From: JBBQXY01 sp051004815
Lineage (GTDB): Bacteria > Chloroflexota > Ktedonobacteria > Ktedonobacterales > Ktedonobacteraceae
NCBI GenBank assembly: GCA_051004815.1
Contig: JBPCJY010000082.1
Span: forward strand, 1 to 50,177
Direction of reading: 5' to 3'
DNA length: 50,177 bases
Shown: one piece after another, positions 33,690-42,634 of the stretch
Numbering within the stretch: position 1 is the first letter of the stretch
Layout of the letters: each line of letters opens with the position of its first letter
Notes under the pieces: model-generated
What the model was told of the DNA's origin: nothing
Database searches by the model: none
What the model saw: the letters and a program-made list of their open reading frames with translations, nothing else
Made by a program: the position numbers and the translations under genes

Positions 33690-35059
33690 TGGATATTGTT
33701 TTCGCCAGTACAACACAGTTGGCCGCCGCCATCCGAGCAGGACGCGTTTCAGCCACAGAAGTGCTGGAAGCGCATTTGGCGCAGATTGCTGCACACAATC
33801 CTGCTCTGAACGCTATCGTCACCATGGATACCGAACGTGCGTATGAACGGGCGCGGGAAGCGGATAGAGCATTGGCTCGCGGCCAGGTGTGGGGGCCGCT
33901 GCATGGCGTGCCATTTACGCTGAAAGATGCCCATGCGACGGCAGGCATGCGTACCACAACTGGATTCCCACCGCTGGGCGACTACGTCCCCCAGGAAGAT
34001 AGCACCGTGACCGCACGCCTCAAGGCAGCGGGCGGCATTCTCATCGGCAAAACGAACGTACCCATGATGCTGGCCGATTATCAATCCAATAACCCCATCT
34101 TTGGCCGCACCAATAATCCCTGGAATAGCGAGCGCACGTCCGGCGGCTCCAGTGGCGGCGCGGCAGCGGCACTGGCTTCCGGGATGACCCCGTTTGAAAT
34201 TGGCACCGATCTGTCCGCTTCGATCCGTATTCCAGCGCATTTTTGTGGCCTGTTTGCTCTCAAGCCAACCGAACAGCGCGTCCCCCTCACCGGACTGATC
34301 CCTGGTCTTCCGGGACCCCGACCTATTCGCATCATGTCCTGCATTGGGCCAATGGCACGCACCGTCGAGGACCTGGCACTGCTTTACTCGATCATCGCGG
34401 GTCCAGACGGACGCGATACCGAAGTGCAGCCTGTGCCGATTAACGAGATGCCACAACTCGAACTGAAGAACCTGCGGATCGCCTTTGCCCCAACCTTTCC
34501 GGGCTTTCCAGCCTCGACGGAAATTCGCGATGCCGTAAAAGCACTGGCACAGCAACTCCATCCTTTCTGTGCAGCCGTGGAAGAAGCGACGTTGCCAGCA
34601 TTGGATTTCAACCAGGAACTGGCGAGTGTCGGCGCATTAATTGGCATGATGACCGGTGCATTCCAACCGGAAGAGCAGGAACGACCAACCACCCTCGCAC
34701 AATATCTGGAAGCCCTTCATCGCCGTGACCAGTCCATTCTCGCGTGGGAGCAGTTCTTTGATGAATGGGATGTGCTCCTGTGTCCACCGTCCATGGTGAC
34801 AGCGTTTCCACACTGCGAACCAGGAACCCCACTGCACGTTGATGGTCAGGAAGCAGTGTATTGGCTGGTCAGTGCCCATGGCACGTTGTTCAATTACACT
34901 GGCCATCCGGCAGTCGTGTTCCCGTATAAGTTGGATCATGATGGCTTACCCATTGGGGTACAGGTAGTGGGGAAACGCTGGGATGAAGCGCGTCTACTGG
35001 CGATTGCAAAGGCCCTATCGGAAGTGACTGGCGCATTCCAACGCCCACCGGGCTACTAA
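33686..35059 (+). CDS. amidase (amidase-signature family)
   Basis: 457 residues. The Ser-cisSer-Lys triad can be placed: K80 in VPFTLKDAHAT, the cis-serine near residue 155 in SGGSSGGAAAAL, and S179 in DLSASIRIPAHF. The segment GLFALKPTEQRVPLTG follows as usual. This family hydrolyses amides and includes GatA, but no gatB/gatC lies nearby and the protein ends without a GatA-type tail, so a stand-alone amidase is likely. The Gly-rich loop before S179 (usually DGGGS or DxxGS) reads DLSAS, a mild deviation. The start is ATG 33686 or 33689; both overlap the DUF2277 stop region. A decayed hydrolase gene follows after 42 bases. Confidence 0.88.
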   Translation: MMDIVFASTTQLAAAIRAGRVSATEVLEAHLAQIAAHNPALNAIVTMDTERAYERAREADRALARGQVWGPLHGVPFTLKDAHATAGMRTTTGFPPLGDYVPQEDSTVTARLKAAGGILIGKTNVPMMLADYQSNNPIFGRTNNPWNSERTSGGSSGGAAAALASGMTPFEIGTDLSASIRIPAHFCGLFALKPTEQRVPLTGLIPGLPGPRPIRIMSCIGPMARTVEDLALLYSIIAGPDGRDTEVQPVPINEMPQLELKNLRIAFAPTFPGFPASTEIRDAVKALAQQLHPFCAAVEEATLPALDFNQELASVGALIGMMTGAFQPEEQERPTTLAQYLEALHRRDQSILAWEQFFDEWDVLLCPPSMVTAFPHCEPGTPLHVDGQEAVYWLVSAHGTLFNYTGHPAVVFPYKLDHDGLPIGVQVVGKRWDEARLLAIAKALSEVTGAFQRPPGY

Positions 35060-35101
35060 CTACAATCTGTCAATTTGGGCATTCCGCGAAAGGAAATCTC
35101 T

Positions 35102-35742
35102 ATGGCAAACTATGTTGAGTTGAATGGAATTCGTACATGGTACGACGAGCAAGGCGCAGGTGAGCCACTCGTTCTGCCCCATCCCGGTGGGGTAGGGGTT
35201 GACTCGCGGGCATTTGAACCAAATCTACCGATGCTGGCGTCCCATTTCCACGTCTTCCTGCCGGAACGGCGCGGTCACGGCCACACGCCAGATGCGGACG
35301 GCCCTTACAGCTATGAACTGATGGCTGAGGATACGATCCATTTCATTGAGCAGGTGGTTGGTGGCCCAGCGCGATTGAGCCCGGCATGGGAACGCCAGAA
35401 TTCCTCGTCATCAGCTACGGGGAGGTCTCCCCTGACGGGAAGGAGCATTACAAGGTCGTGGAGAAGAAACTTGACCAGATGCATGCTCTCGGCCCCACAC
35501 TGACGAAGGACGACCTGAAGAGCATCAGTTGCCGAACACTTGTGATGGTGAGCGATGATGACGAAGTTCCCCTTGAGCACGCCATTGACTTCTACCGAGC
35601 CGTACCCGACGGGGAGTTGGCAGTCGTCCCCGGTACATCGCACGGCCTTCTCGTGGAGAAACCGAACCTTTGCAACAAGATACTGGTCGATTTCTTGACC
35701 TTAGATCCCATAGCAACCTTTGCGCCAATCCGCCGTGCGTAG
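35102..35742 (+). pseudogene. alpha/beta hydrolase with deleted nucleophile region
   Basis: The first part (from ATG 35102, YVELNGIRTWYDEQGAGEP to FIEQVVGGPARL, about 35380) matches the N-terminal half of an alpha/beta hydrolase. The homology then jumps in another frame to YGEVSPDGKEHYKVVEKKL and runs through VMVSDDDEVPLEHA (acid) and GTSHGLLVEKP (His) to 35742. The strand-turn with the nucleophile serine that should lie between them is absent, and the frames do not join. A deletion of about 100-200 bases explains both. The product cannot be a functional hydrolase. Confidence 0.78.
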
Positions 35743-35781
35743 GCGGTGCAAGATGGCAGTTTTTTGATGTTCCCTGTCTTT

Positions 35782-35818
35782 TCTGCCACTAGCACAGATC
35801 AGCAATGTGTGGCAGAAT
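35782..35818. repeat. 9-bp inverted repeat after the broken hydrolase gene
   Basis: TTCTGCCAC (35782-35790) pairs with GTGGCAGAA (35810-35818), loop 19 nt. TAGCACA also recurs near both arms. Terminator or relic; no U tract. Confidence 0.4.
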
Positions 35819-35881
35819 GCTAGCACACAGATAGTTTGTTGCCAGGAGCAATGATAGGCTCCATAGCAGGAGAATAACAGC

Positions 35882-36823
35882 GTGATAGCGTTACAAGATA
35901 TTCAGGCGGCACAGACTCGCATTGCGAACTATATTCGGCATACCCCACTGATAGAGGCAAAGCCGGTCAAGCAACCGATATGTGAGGCTCAGGCCCTCTA
36001 TCTCAAGCTGGAATGCTTGCAGATTTGTGGCTCTTTTAAGGCACGAGGTGCGGTAAACAAACTCCTCAGCCTTCCCCCGAACCAGCTTCAGTATGGGCTT
36101 GTCACCGCTTCGGGCGGCAATCATGGATTGGGAGTCGCCTATGCCGGGTGGCTGGCTCACGTCCCTGTGACCATCTACCTGCCCCAGAGCACACCCCTCG
36201 TGAAAGTGCAAAGGCTGGAAAGCTGGGGTGCCAGAGTCATTTTCGCGGGGGCCGTCTGGGATGAGGCGAATCAGGCCGCCCTGCAAGCTGCCGAGCAGGA
36301 AGGCTTGAACTACATCCATCCTTTTGCCGACCCACTCGTGATTGCAGGACAGGGAACTGTTGGCCTGGAGATTCTGGAGGAAGCACCCGACATCGATCTG
36401 CTGCTGGTAGCCATCGGAGGCGGCGGTCTGATCTCTGGAGTGAGTCGAGCAGTGCGAAGCGTAAAACCAGAGATAAAGGTCATTGGAGTTGAACCGGTTG
36501 GAGCACCGACGCTCTACGAAAGTGTGCGAGCAGGCGAAATAGTGGAATTGTCACAGATTACGACCACAGCCGGGACGCTTGCTCCTCGTCGCAGTGCTGC
36601 CATCAACTTGGAGATCATTCAGCAGCATGTGGATGATATCGTGCTGGTAACAGATGAAGAGATGCGCGAGGCGGCTCGCTGGCTCTGGTTTGAGATGGGT
36701 GTAGCAGCCGAACTGAGTGGAGCGGCAGCCGTTGCAGCACTCTTGTCAGGGAAAGTTTCCCCTGCACCGTCGGAGAAGGTGTGCGCGTTGGTGTGCGGAG
36801 CAGGAACTGATGGGATGCAATAA
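35882..36823 (+). CDS. PLP-dependent threonine/serine dehydratase-like enzyme
   Basis: 313 residues of the fold-type II PLP family. The Schiff-base lysine is K53 in CGSFKARGAVNK. The substrate loop is TASGGNHGLGVAYAG, and the phosphate-binding loop is AIGGGGLISGVSRA. There is no C-terminal ACT domain, so it resembles catabolic threonine dehydratases or serine racemase-like enzymes rather than biosynthetic IlvA. The start is a GTG with AGGAG 9 bases upstream. It is convergent with the LysR gene. The substrate is not fixed by sequence. Confidence 0.88.
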   Translation: MIALQDIQAAQTRIANYIRHTPLIEAKPVKQPICEAQALYLKLECLQICGSFKARGAVNKLLSLPPNQLQYGLVTASGGNHGLGVAYAGWLAHVPVTIYLPQSTPLVKVQRLESWGARVIFAGAVWDEANQAALQAAEQEGLNYIHPFADPLVIAGQGTVGLEILEEAPDIDLLLVAIGGGGLISGVSRAVRSVKPEIKVIGVEPVGAPTLYESVRAGEIVELSQITTTAGTLAPRRSAAINLEIIQQHVDDIVLVTDEEMREAARWLWFEMGVAAELSGAAAVAALLSGKVSPAPSEKVCALVCGAGTDGMQ

Positions 36824-36929
36824 GGAGCAGTAGAGCGGCCCGCCAATGAGTGCTTGGTGCCAGGGCGGTGAAGGCGGCTTATTCCAGTAGTTCTTGCATT
36901 CGCCAACAAAGTCTATCACAGCCGTACTT

Positions 36930-37847
36930 TCAGGTTATGGTATCGTGAGAAGACGGCATGGTTTGCCGCGCAATGGTATTGATAAATTCGCGGGCAGCTG
37001 GCGAAATAGAGCCAACGCGGCGATAGACGAGCGCAAAAATAAATTCTTCTGTTAAGCTGGTGATCGGTAGGAGTACCAGATCAGACCCAATCTGAGATGG
37101 TCGTATCAAGGCAGGAAGCGTCAATGTTACACCGATGCCTTGCCTGACCATCTCTTTTAATCCCTCAACCGATTCTATCTCAATGAGTGGATGCATAGGT
37201 AGTCCCAGCTGGGCAAAGATTCTTTTGGTGATCTGTCCCATGCGAGAGGTCTCGTCCAGTAGTAAAAGCGGTTCAGTTATTATTTGCTCCAATGTGACCG
37301 CCGGAACCTTCTTCTGAGCCAGTGGATGCTGCGCTGAAACAAGCAGATGGAGCGGCTGGCGAAATAATTCTTTGACAATCAGCAACTCCGATTGCAGCCT
37401 TGGATCAAGAATCAAGCCCAACTCCACTTCTCCCTGTTCCACCGCCGTAACCAACTCATCCGTATGGTTCACGCGCACCTTTAGCCGTATGTGCGGGTAC
37501 TGTTGATGAAAAGAGGCAAAAAGTGCTGGTAAGAAAGCGGTTGTCAACGATTCGATGCACCCAATACGAATGGTACCGCGCTGTCCAGCTTGCAGTTCAG
37601 CGAGAAATAACTGGCCCTCCTGTAACTGTTCCATGGCGTTTCTAACGTAGAGGGCAAACTCCTGGCCTGCTGTGGTCAACGTGACGCGTTTCTTATGGCG
37701 TGTGAAGAGCTTCACCTCTAATTCGTCCTCCAGTGCCGCGATCTGGCGGCTCAACGCGGATTGCGCAACGATACACAGTTCAGCGGCTTTACGGAAGTTT
37801 TGTGTCTGCGCCGCCGCCAGGAAATAGGTAAGTTGGTAAAATTCCAT
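36930..37847 (-). CDS. LysR-type transcriptional regulator
   Basis: 305 residues from the ATG at 37847, the usual LysR length. GAGGAT lies about 8 bases upstream; the longer frame to 37886 would start inside the operator. The winged HTH is at the N terminus (MEFYQLTYFLAAAQTQNFRKAAELC...QSALSRQIAALEDEL). The effector domain opens with TIRIGCIESLTTAFLPALF. It is divergent from the prpD-like and comA-like genes, with a typical LysR box between them, so it probably controls them and itself. The inducer is unknown. Confidence 0.92.
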   Translation of the reverse strand: MEFYQLTYFLAAAQTQNFRKAAELCIVAQSALSRQIAALEDELEVKLFTRHKKRVTLTTAGQEFALYVRNAMEQLQEGQLFLAELQAGQRGTIRIGCIESLTTAFLPALFASFHQQYPHIRLKVRVNHTDELVTAVEQGEVELGLILDPRLQSELLIVKELFRQPLHLLVSAQHPLAQKKVPAVTLEQIITEPLLLLDETSRMGQITKRIFAQLGLPMHPLIEIESVEGLKEMVRQGIGVTLTLPALIRPSQIGSDLVLLPITSLTEEFIFALVYRRVGSISPAAREFINTIARQTMPSSHDTIT

Positions 37848-37864
37848 GATGGTCATCCTCAGCA

Positions 37865-37887
37865 ATTGATCTCGCAGTGAGATCAAT
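37865..37887. promoter_or_regulatory. LysR-type operator
   Basis: ATTGATCTC (37865-37873) and GAGATCAAT (37879-37887) are perfect inverted arms with a 5-bp centre, containing a T-N11-A core. It lies 18 bases before the LysR ATG on one side and about 140 bases before the prpD-like gene on the other. Confidence 0.75.
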
Positions 37888-38030
37888 AGTATATCAAATA
37901 GGTGTTGGACGCATCAAGCTTTTTCTCTTATACTATGGATATATTCACAAAAACATAGATTGATACAAGGTACACAGTACTGATGCTTCGCGAGTTCGTC
38001 GCTCGTTGAGACAAGAGAAAAGAGGGAGAA

Positions 38031-39404
38031 ATGACTCAGGTTGAACAACTGGCGGCTTTCGTCGTGCGTATGACGTATGAAGACCTTTCCGCGGAAGCCT
38101 GCCATCAACTCAAGATTCGCATACTGGATGCCCTCGGCTGTGCTCTTGGGGCGATTGAGGGGCCACCCATCAAGATGTTGCAGGCCCAGCTTGAAGACTT
38201 CGGCGGCAAGCCCCTGGTAACGCTGATCGGTGGCGGAAAAACTGCTCCCGACCGCGCTGCTTTCTACAACTCGGCCCTTATACGTTACCTGGACTACAAC
38301 GACAGCTACATTGCTAAAAACGAGACCTGCCACCCCAGCGACAATATCGGAGCGGTGCTGGCAGCCAGCGAGTACGCCCATAAGAACGGCAAGGAATTCT
38401 TGACGGCCCTGGCACTCGCCTATCAGGTGCAGTGCCGCCTCTCAGATGTCGCTCCTGTGCGGGCAAAAGGCTTCGATCACACGACACAAGGGGCCTACGC
38501 GGTGGCGGCTGGAGTGGCTAAGGGACTGGGCCTTAACCAGGACGAGATCGCGAATGCCGTCGCGATGAGCGGAACGGCCTACAACGCCTTGCGCGTCACC
38601 CGCACGGGAAGCCTCTCCAACTGGAAAGGGCTGGCCTATCCCAACACCGCTTTCGGTGCTACCCACGCTACCTTCCTCGCTATGCGTGGCGTCACCGGTC
38701 CGCTGGAAGTGTTTGAGGGTAACAAAGGCCTGATGGATGCCATTACCGGACACTTCGAGCTGGATTGGGCGCAAGAGAATCTTGAGGTCGTACGACGCAC
38801 CAGTGTGAAGAAATACAATGCTGAGTTTCATTCGCAGTCCGCACTTGAAGGCGTTCTGGAGCTGCGTACGGCCCGGCATGTGCGTCCAGAGGAGATTGAG
38901 AGCATCAGAATCGACATTTTTGATGTCGCGTATCACATCATCGGCGGGGGTGAAGAGGGAGACAAGCAACGAGTGCGTACCAAGGAAGAGGCCGATCACA
39001 GCTTACCCTACATGGTGGCGGTCGCGCTTCTGGACGGCGATGTTTCCCCGGCACAGTATCAGCCGGAACGCATCGTGCGCGAGGATGTGCAGAACCTGCT
39101 ACGCAAAGTAACTATCCAACCCAACGCGGCAATGAGCAAACGTTTCCCCGCTGAGATGCCTTGCCATATACAGATCACGCTCAAAGACGGTCTGACATTT
39201 GACATAGAGAAGCAGGACTACGAAGGATTTTATACACGCCCAATGTCGTGGGAGAAGGCTACCGCCAAGTTTGAGCGTCTCGCAACTCCCTATACCAACG
39301 CCATGCAGCGTGCGGCCATCGTAGAGGCGGTAGCTCACCTGGAAACGAAAGAAGTAGAGCAGTTGACCGAGGTATTAGGCGCGTCTTTTGCACGCACGCA
39401 TTAA
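38031..39404 (+). CDS. MmgE/PrpD family protein
   Basis: 457 residues, normal for the MmgE/PrpD family, which includes 2-methylcitrate dehydratase and iminodisuccinate epimerase. Family signatures visible include ILDALGCALGA, NSALIRYLDYNDSY with NETCHPSDNIGAVLAA, and KKYNAEFHSQSALEGVLEL. No methylcitrate synthase or lyase gene lies nearby, so the methylcitrate cycle is not supported here. GAGGGAGAA precedes the ATG. It is followed 42 bases later by a phosphosulfolactate synthase-like gene and shares the LysR operator region, so the pair probably forms one inducible catabolic unit with an unknown substrate. Confidence 0.88.
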   Translation: MTQVEQLAAFVVRMTYEDLSAEACHQLKIRILDALGCALGAIEGPPIKMLQAQLEDFGGKPLVTLIGGGKTAPDRAAFYNSALIRYLDYNDSYIAKNETCHPSDNIGAVLAASEYAHKNGKEFLTALALAYQVQCRLSDVAPVRAKGFDHTTQGAYAVAAGVAKGLGLNQDEIANAVAMSGTAYNALRVTRTGSLSNWKGLAYPNTAFGATHATFLAMRGVTGPLEVFEGNKGLMDAITGHFELDWAQENLEVVRRTSVKKYNAEFHSQSALEGVLELRTARHVRPEEIESIRIDIFDVAYHIIGGGEEGDKQRVRTKEEADHSLPYMVAVALLDGDVSPAQYQPERIVREDVQNLLRKVTIQPNAAMSKRFPAEMPCHIQITLKDGLTFDIEKQDYEGFYTRPMSWEKATAKFERLATPYTNAMQRAAIVEAVAHLETKEVEQLTEVLGASFARTH

Positions 39405-39428
39405 CATCCATTAACACCCATTAAGCTG
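39399..39428 (+). repeat. three tandem 10-bp CATTAA units
   Basis: CATTAACATC, CATTAACACC and CATTAAGCTG follow one another. The first contains the stop codon of the prpD-like gene. Possibly slippage-derived. Confidence 0.7.
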
Positions 39429-39446
39429 AGAAAGAGAGGCAAACCT

Positions 39447-40268
39447 ATGAACGAGCGAGCATTTCCATTTATTCGCATGAACGAGCGCGAGGGCAAACCC
39501 CGCACACGCGGTATCACCGAGATCCGCGGCCCCTACTACACTCCTATGGGCAAGCGTTACCTGGAGGATGTACTGGAAACAATGGGCGAATATGTAGATT
39601 CATTGAAATTCGCGGGCGGTTCCTTCACGCTGATGCCGGAGAAGCAGCTCAAGGAAATCATCGATCTTGCCCATCGCCACAATGTGCTGGTCTCCACAGG
39701 GGGCTTCATCGAGCATGTGCTTACACTGGGACCCGAGGTCGTGAATCGCTATATTGAGGAGTGCCGCAATGTGGGTTTCGACATTCTCGAAATCTCAAGC
39801 GGCTTTATCACTATTCCGGTCGATGACTGGTTGCGACTGGTTGAGAAGGTGCAGCGTGCGGGACTCAAGGCTAAGCCAGAAGTTGGTATCCAGTTCGGCG
39901 CGGGCGGGGCCACTACCGCCGAGGAGCTTGCATCAGAAGGCACGCGGGATGTGGAGTGGGCTATTGGACAGGCCAGGAAATTTCTGGACGCCGGTGCCTA
40001 CATGATTATGATTGAGTCCGAGGGCATCACCGAAAATGTGAAAACGTGGCGCACCGATGCGGCTGCCAAAATTATTGGCGCGCTGGGGTTGGAGAAGGTG
40101 ATGTTCGAGGCCGCTGACCCCGAGGTCTTTGCCTGGTATATCAAGAATTACGGCCCCGAAGTCAATGTTTTTGTAGACCATAGTCAGATTGTCCAGCTTG
40201 AATGCCTGCGTGCGGGCATATGGGGAACCAAGAGCCTGTGGGGGCGCGTTTTGACCTACAAGGGATAG
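39447..40268 (+). CDS. phosphosulfolactate synthase (ComA)-like protein
   Basis: 273 residues with a TIM-barrel pattern. The sequence RTRGITEIRGPYYTPMGKRY, then DSLKFAGGSFTLMPE and STGGFIEHVL, resembles the ComA/HSA32 family. In methanogens ComA adds sulfite to phosphoenolpyruvate to start coenzyme M synthesis; bacterial and plant relatives often have other or unknown roles. Active-site-like segments DILEISSGFITIP, KPEVGIQFGAGG and MIESEGITEN are present. No comB or comC gene is nearby, so coenzyme M synthesis is unlikely. Linked with an MmgE/PrpD enzyme under a LysR regulator, it probably catalyses a related addition or lyase reaction in catabolism; that is inference. Confidence 0.85.
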   Translation: MNERAFPFIRMNEREGKPRTRGITEIRGPYYTPMGKRYLEDVLETMGEYVDSLKFAGGSFTLMPEKQLKEIIDLAHRHNVLVSTGGFIEHVLTLGPEVVNRYIEECRNVGFDILEISSGFITIPVDDWLRLVEKVQRAGLKAKPEVGIQFGAGGATTAEELASEGTRDVEWAIGQARKFLDAGAYMIMIESEGITENVKTWRTDAAAKIIGALGLEKVMFEAADPEVFAWYIKNYGPEVNVFVDHSQIVQLECLRAGIWGTKSLWGRVLTYKG

Positions 40269-40325
40269 TGCTGACATAGGTACAAACCTATAGAATTTGT
40301 CAAGCCCCGTCCAAGCTATTCCCAG

Positions 40326-40366
40326 GGTCTGTGAAAGATTGCCTTCGCAGCAATCTTTCACAGACC
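40326..40366. terminator. perfect 17-bp hairpin between convergent genes
   Basis: GGTCTGTGAAAGATTGC (40326-40342) and its exact complement (40350-40366), with a 7-nt loop, lie between the comA-like and tet-like genes. No U tract. Confidence 0.78.
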
Positions 40367-40396
40367 TTAAAGCTATTCCGAACATACATGCGGTGC

Positions 40397-42373
40397 TCAG
40401 TAAGTGTGTAGGATGTGCAGCATGTAATCTTTTCGGTTCAAAGGATTATAGTCCGCACGCTTTCTTGTGGGGAAAGCATGCTCTATTTTGCGAAACCCAG
40501 ATGGCTTCGTCAGAAAAACGCCTTCGCCTTCGGTAAAAGAATGCTGGCTTCTTTTAAACTCCTCCGTCGTCGCCACTGGCAGCGTTCCCGTCAAAAGAAA
40601 CGTATCGCCGCGCAGGATTGGCCTTTCAAAGTCCGCCTTTAACGCTGACAACCTGAACATCGCTTTGCTGATGGCATGGATCGGGGCACTCAACTCAAAC
40701 TGGTTCAGTGGTTCATAGACCACAGTGCCAGCCTGGGAGAGCGCGTCCATTAAAACAAGTGGCACCAGTTTGCGGAAATCGCCCGCCGTTGTGATAGGGC
40801 TGGAGTAGCCGGTATGTGTCAGGATCACGGCAACATCGGTGACTTCCCACCCGTAAAGCCCTTGTTTTAACGTCTCAAGGGCCGTCTCTTCAATCGCCCG
40901 GTGAAAGGGGAGGGGCAACGAGCCAAGTTTTACTTCTAATGTATAACTGATGCCGCTGCCGGGGCTTCCTGGTTCAACTCTGAAACCGACGGTCGCATAG
41001 AATGGATTCTCTCCTGCTCCCATCATCTCTAATGCCTGCCCCGTTCCGCTGGGCTTTTCGATGCAGACGACCCTTGTCTCTGAGAACTGGACATCCAGGC
41101 CATAATTTTCCTGAAGCATCGTTTCGATCACTTCTTTTTGCACTTCGCCAAAGAGCCGCAGATAGATTTCATGATGAAAGGGATCTTTCAGCACTTTGAT
41201 CAGCGGGTCTTCTTCCGACAGCTCCATTAGAGCTTGATAGAGTTGGTGGCTCTGTTCCGGATATTTTGCTTCGATACGTGCTTCCATTTGAGGAGCCACA
41301 AAATGAAGGTGCTTTATTTTGTCAGACCGCTCCCCCACGACATCGCCAATTCTGACATCCTTCAATCCCCAAACTTTACAGAACTCACCCGCGCCCACTT
41401 TTGGGGACTGAATGGTTTTCCCTTCCCAGAACACATGAAGCTTTTTCACTTTGTCTGTGCGTGTTTCGACCTCACTTTCGTGCGTTTCTCTGCTCACAGA
41501 AACATATGCTCTGACATGTATGCTTCCTGAGAATACCCTGACGTAAGCGATCTTTGCGCCCGATGCTTCCCTTTCGATCTTAAAGACAACGGCGGATAAA
41601 GGGGCATCCTCTGCACTGGTATTTACTGGGAAGAACGCTGCAACACCCGTGAGCAGTTCCGCAACGCCGATCCCGGTCAGAGCTGAGCCAAAGAAGATTG
41701 GATACAGCTTTGCATCCCTGATCTGGCTTGTCAACGCGCTTATTACTTGCTCTTCCGGCACTTTTTCTTCGTTGACGTAAGCTTCAAGTAATTGTTCATC
41801 GTTGAGCGCGATAAGCCCGATACACTCTTCCAGAAATGCTTGGTCCTTGCCGCTGAAGTTGTTTTCGACAATAAACGCTTGCTTTGTGCCGATATTTTCG
41901 GGTGTGTAGAATGGAATCACACACGCTGTAAGCTTTTCTTTGATATGCTTGACGAGGGTATGAGACTGTGCGTCCCTCCGATCGATCTTGTTGACAAAGA
42001 TGATCGTTGGAATGCCAAGCTTCATGAGGATAGCCATGAGGAATTTTGTTTGAGCTTGAATGCCTTCCACAGCCGATATCACCAGAATCGCTCCATCCAA
42101 AACGCTGAAGGAACGCTCAACTTCCGCGATAAAGTCTGCATGCCCAGGGGTATCAATCAGGTTGATTTTCAGATCTTGTACAAAAAAGGAAACGACCGAG
42201 GCTTTGATCGTGATGCCTCTTCTCTTTTCCAGATCCAGTGAATCGGTCTGGGTGTTTCCTTGATCAACTCGGCCAATTTCATCGATGACGTTTGTTTCGA
42301 ATAGGATGCGCTCCGTCAGGCTTGTCTTTCCAGCGTCTACGTGCGCTACGATCCCGATGTTTACTATTTTCAT
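40397..42373 (-). CDS. Tet(M/O)-type ribosomal protection protein (tetracycline resistance)
   Basis: 658 residues, close to the 639 of Tet(M). GTPase motifs are complete: G1 IVAHVDAGKTS, switch region RRGITIKAS, G3 DTPGHADF and G4 NKID. Domain IV carries YSSPITTAGDF, matching the Tet(M) loop YYSPVSTPADF that reaches into the drug site, which separates it from EF-G. It should release tetracycline from the 30S subunit. The gene looks more AT-rich than its neighbours, which suggests acquisition. It has a good promoter and an unusual overlapping leader frame. It could be an ancestral resistance gene of soil bacteria. Resistance spectrum cannot be judged from sequence. GAGG lies about 10 bases before the ATG. 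Confidence 0.9.
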   Translation of the reverse strand: MKIVNIGIVAHVDAGKTSLTERILFETNVIDEIGRVDQGNTQTDSLDLEKRRGITIKASVVSFFVQDLKINLIDTPGHADFIAEVERSFSVLDGAILVISAVEGIQAQTKFLMAILMKLGIPTIIFVNKIDRRDAQSHTLVKHIKEKLTACVIPFYTPENIGTKQAFIVENNFSGKDQAFLEECIGLIALNDEQLLEAYVNEEKVPEEQVISALTSQIRDAKLYPIFFGSALTGIGVAELLTGVAAFFPVNTSAEDAPLSAVVFKIEREASGAKIAYVRVFSGSIHVRAYVSVSRETHESEVETRTDKVKKLHVFWEGKTIQSPKVGAGEFCKVWGLKDVRIGDVVGERSDKIKHLHFVAPQMEARIEAKYPEQSHQLYQALMELSEEDPLIKVLKDPFHHEIYLRLFGEVQKEVIETMLQENYGLDVQFSETRVVCIEKPSGTGQALEMMGAGENPFYATVGFRVEPGSPGSGISYTLEVKLGSLPLPFHRAIEETALETLKQGLYGWEVTDVAVILTHTGYSSPITTAGDFRKLVPLVLMDALSQAGTVVYEPLNQFELSAPIHAISKAMFRLSALKADFERPILRGDTFLLTGTLPVATTEEFKRSQHSFTEGEGVFLTKPSGFRKIEHAFPTRKRADYNPLNRKDYMLHILHTY

Positions 42374-42443
42374 ACAGTAGCATCCTCTGTGTGCTGTCTT
42401 TTCTCATTTCAATCTCCTTTTGTGTGTTGTTGAGTTGCCGCAT
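42279..42443 (-). CDS. possible leader ORF overlapping the tet start
   Basis: A 54-residue frame starts at ATG 42443 (GGAG 6 bases upstream) and has a second start at 42407 (AAGGAG upstream). It runs past the tet ATG (42373) in another frame and ends at 42279. The product is very basic (DRSARRRWKDKP). Two ribosome sites inside a short leader suggest regulation by translation, as known for tet(M) and erm leaders, rather than a functional protein. Confidence 0.4.
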   Translation of the reverse strand: MRQLNNTQKEIEMRKDSTQRMLLYENSKHRDRSARRRWKDKPDGAHPIRNKRHR

Positions 42444-42502
42444 AAAATTCTCCAATCTTTTGTTTGTAGGAAAGCTACCGTGTAGCCACATTGAATGGTT
42501 GT

Positions 42503-42532
42503 ACAATATATGACGGGAGGTCAGTTTGTCAA
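42503..42532 (-). promoter_or_regulatory. promoter of the tet-like gene
   Basis: TTGACA (42532-42527) and TATTGT (42508-42503) with an 18-bp spacer. The transcript would carry a leader of about 125 bases. Confidence 0.75.
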
Positions 42533-42634
42533 GATAGCTGAGCTGCCCAATCCATCCCCAAATGAAGCTCTTGCGCAGATTGAGCAGCTAAAATTCAAGC
42601 ACCATACACTGATAGGTCTAACTTTGCTGGTTGC

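Noticed and set aside
38031..40268. Coenzyme M or methylcitrate pathway
   Set aside because: Only one family member of each pathway is present and no partner genes are linked.
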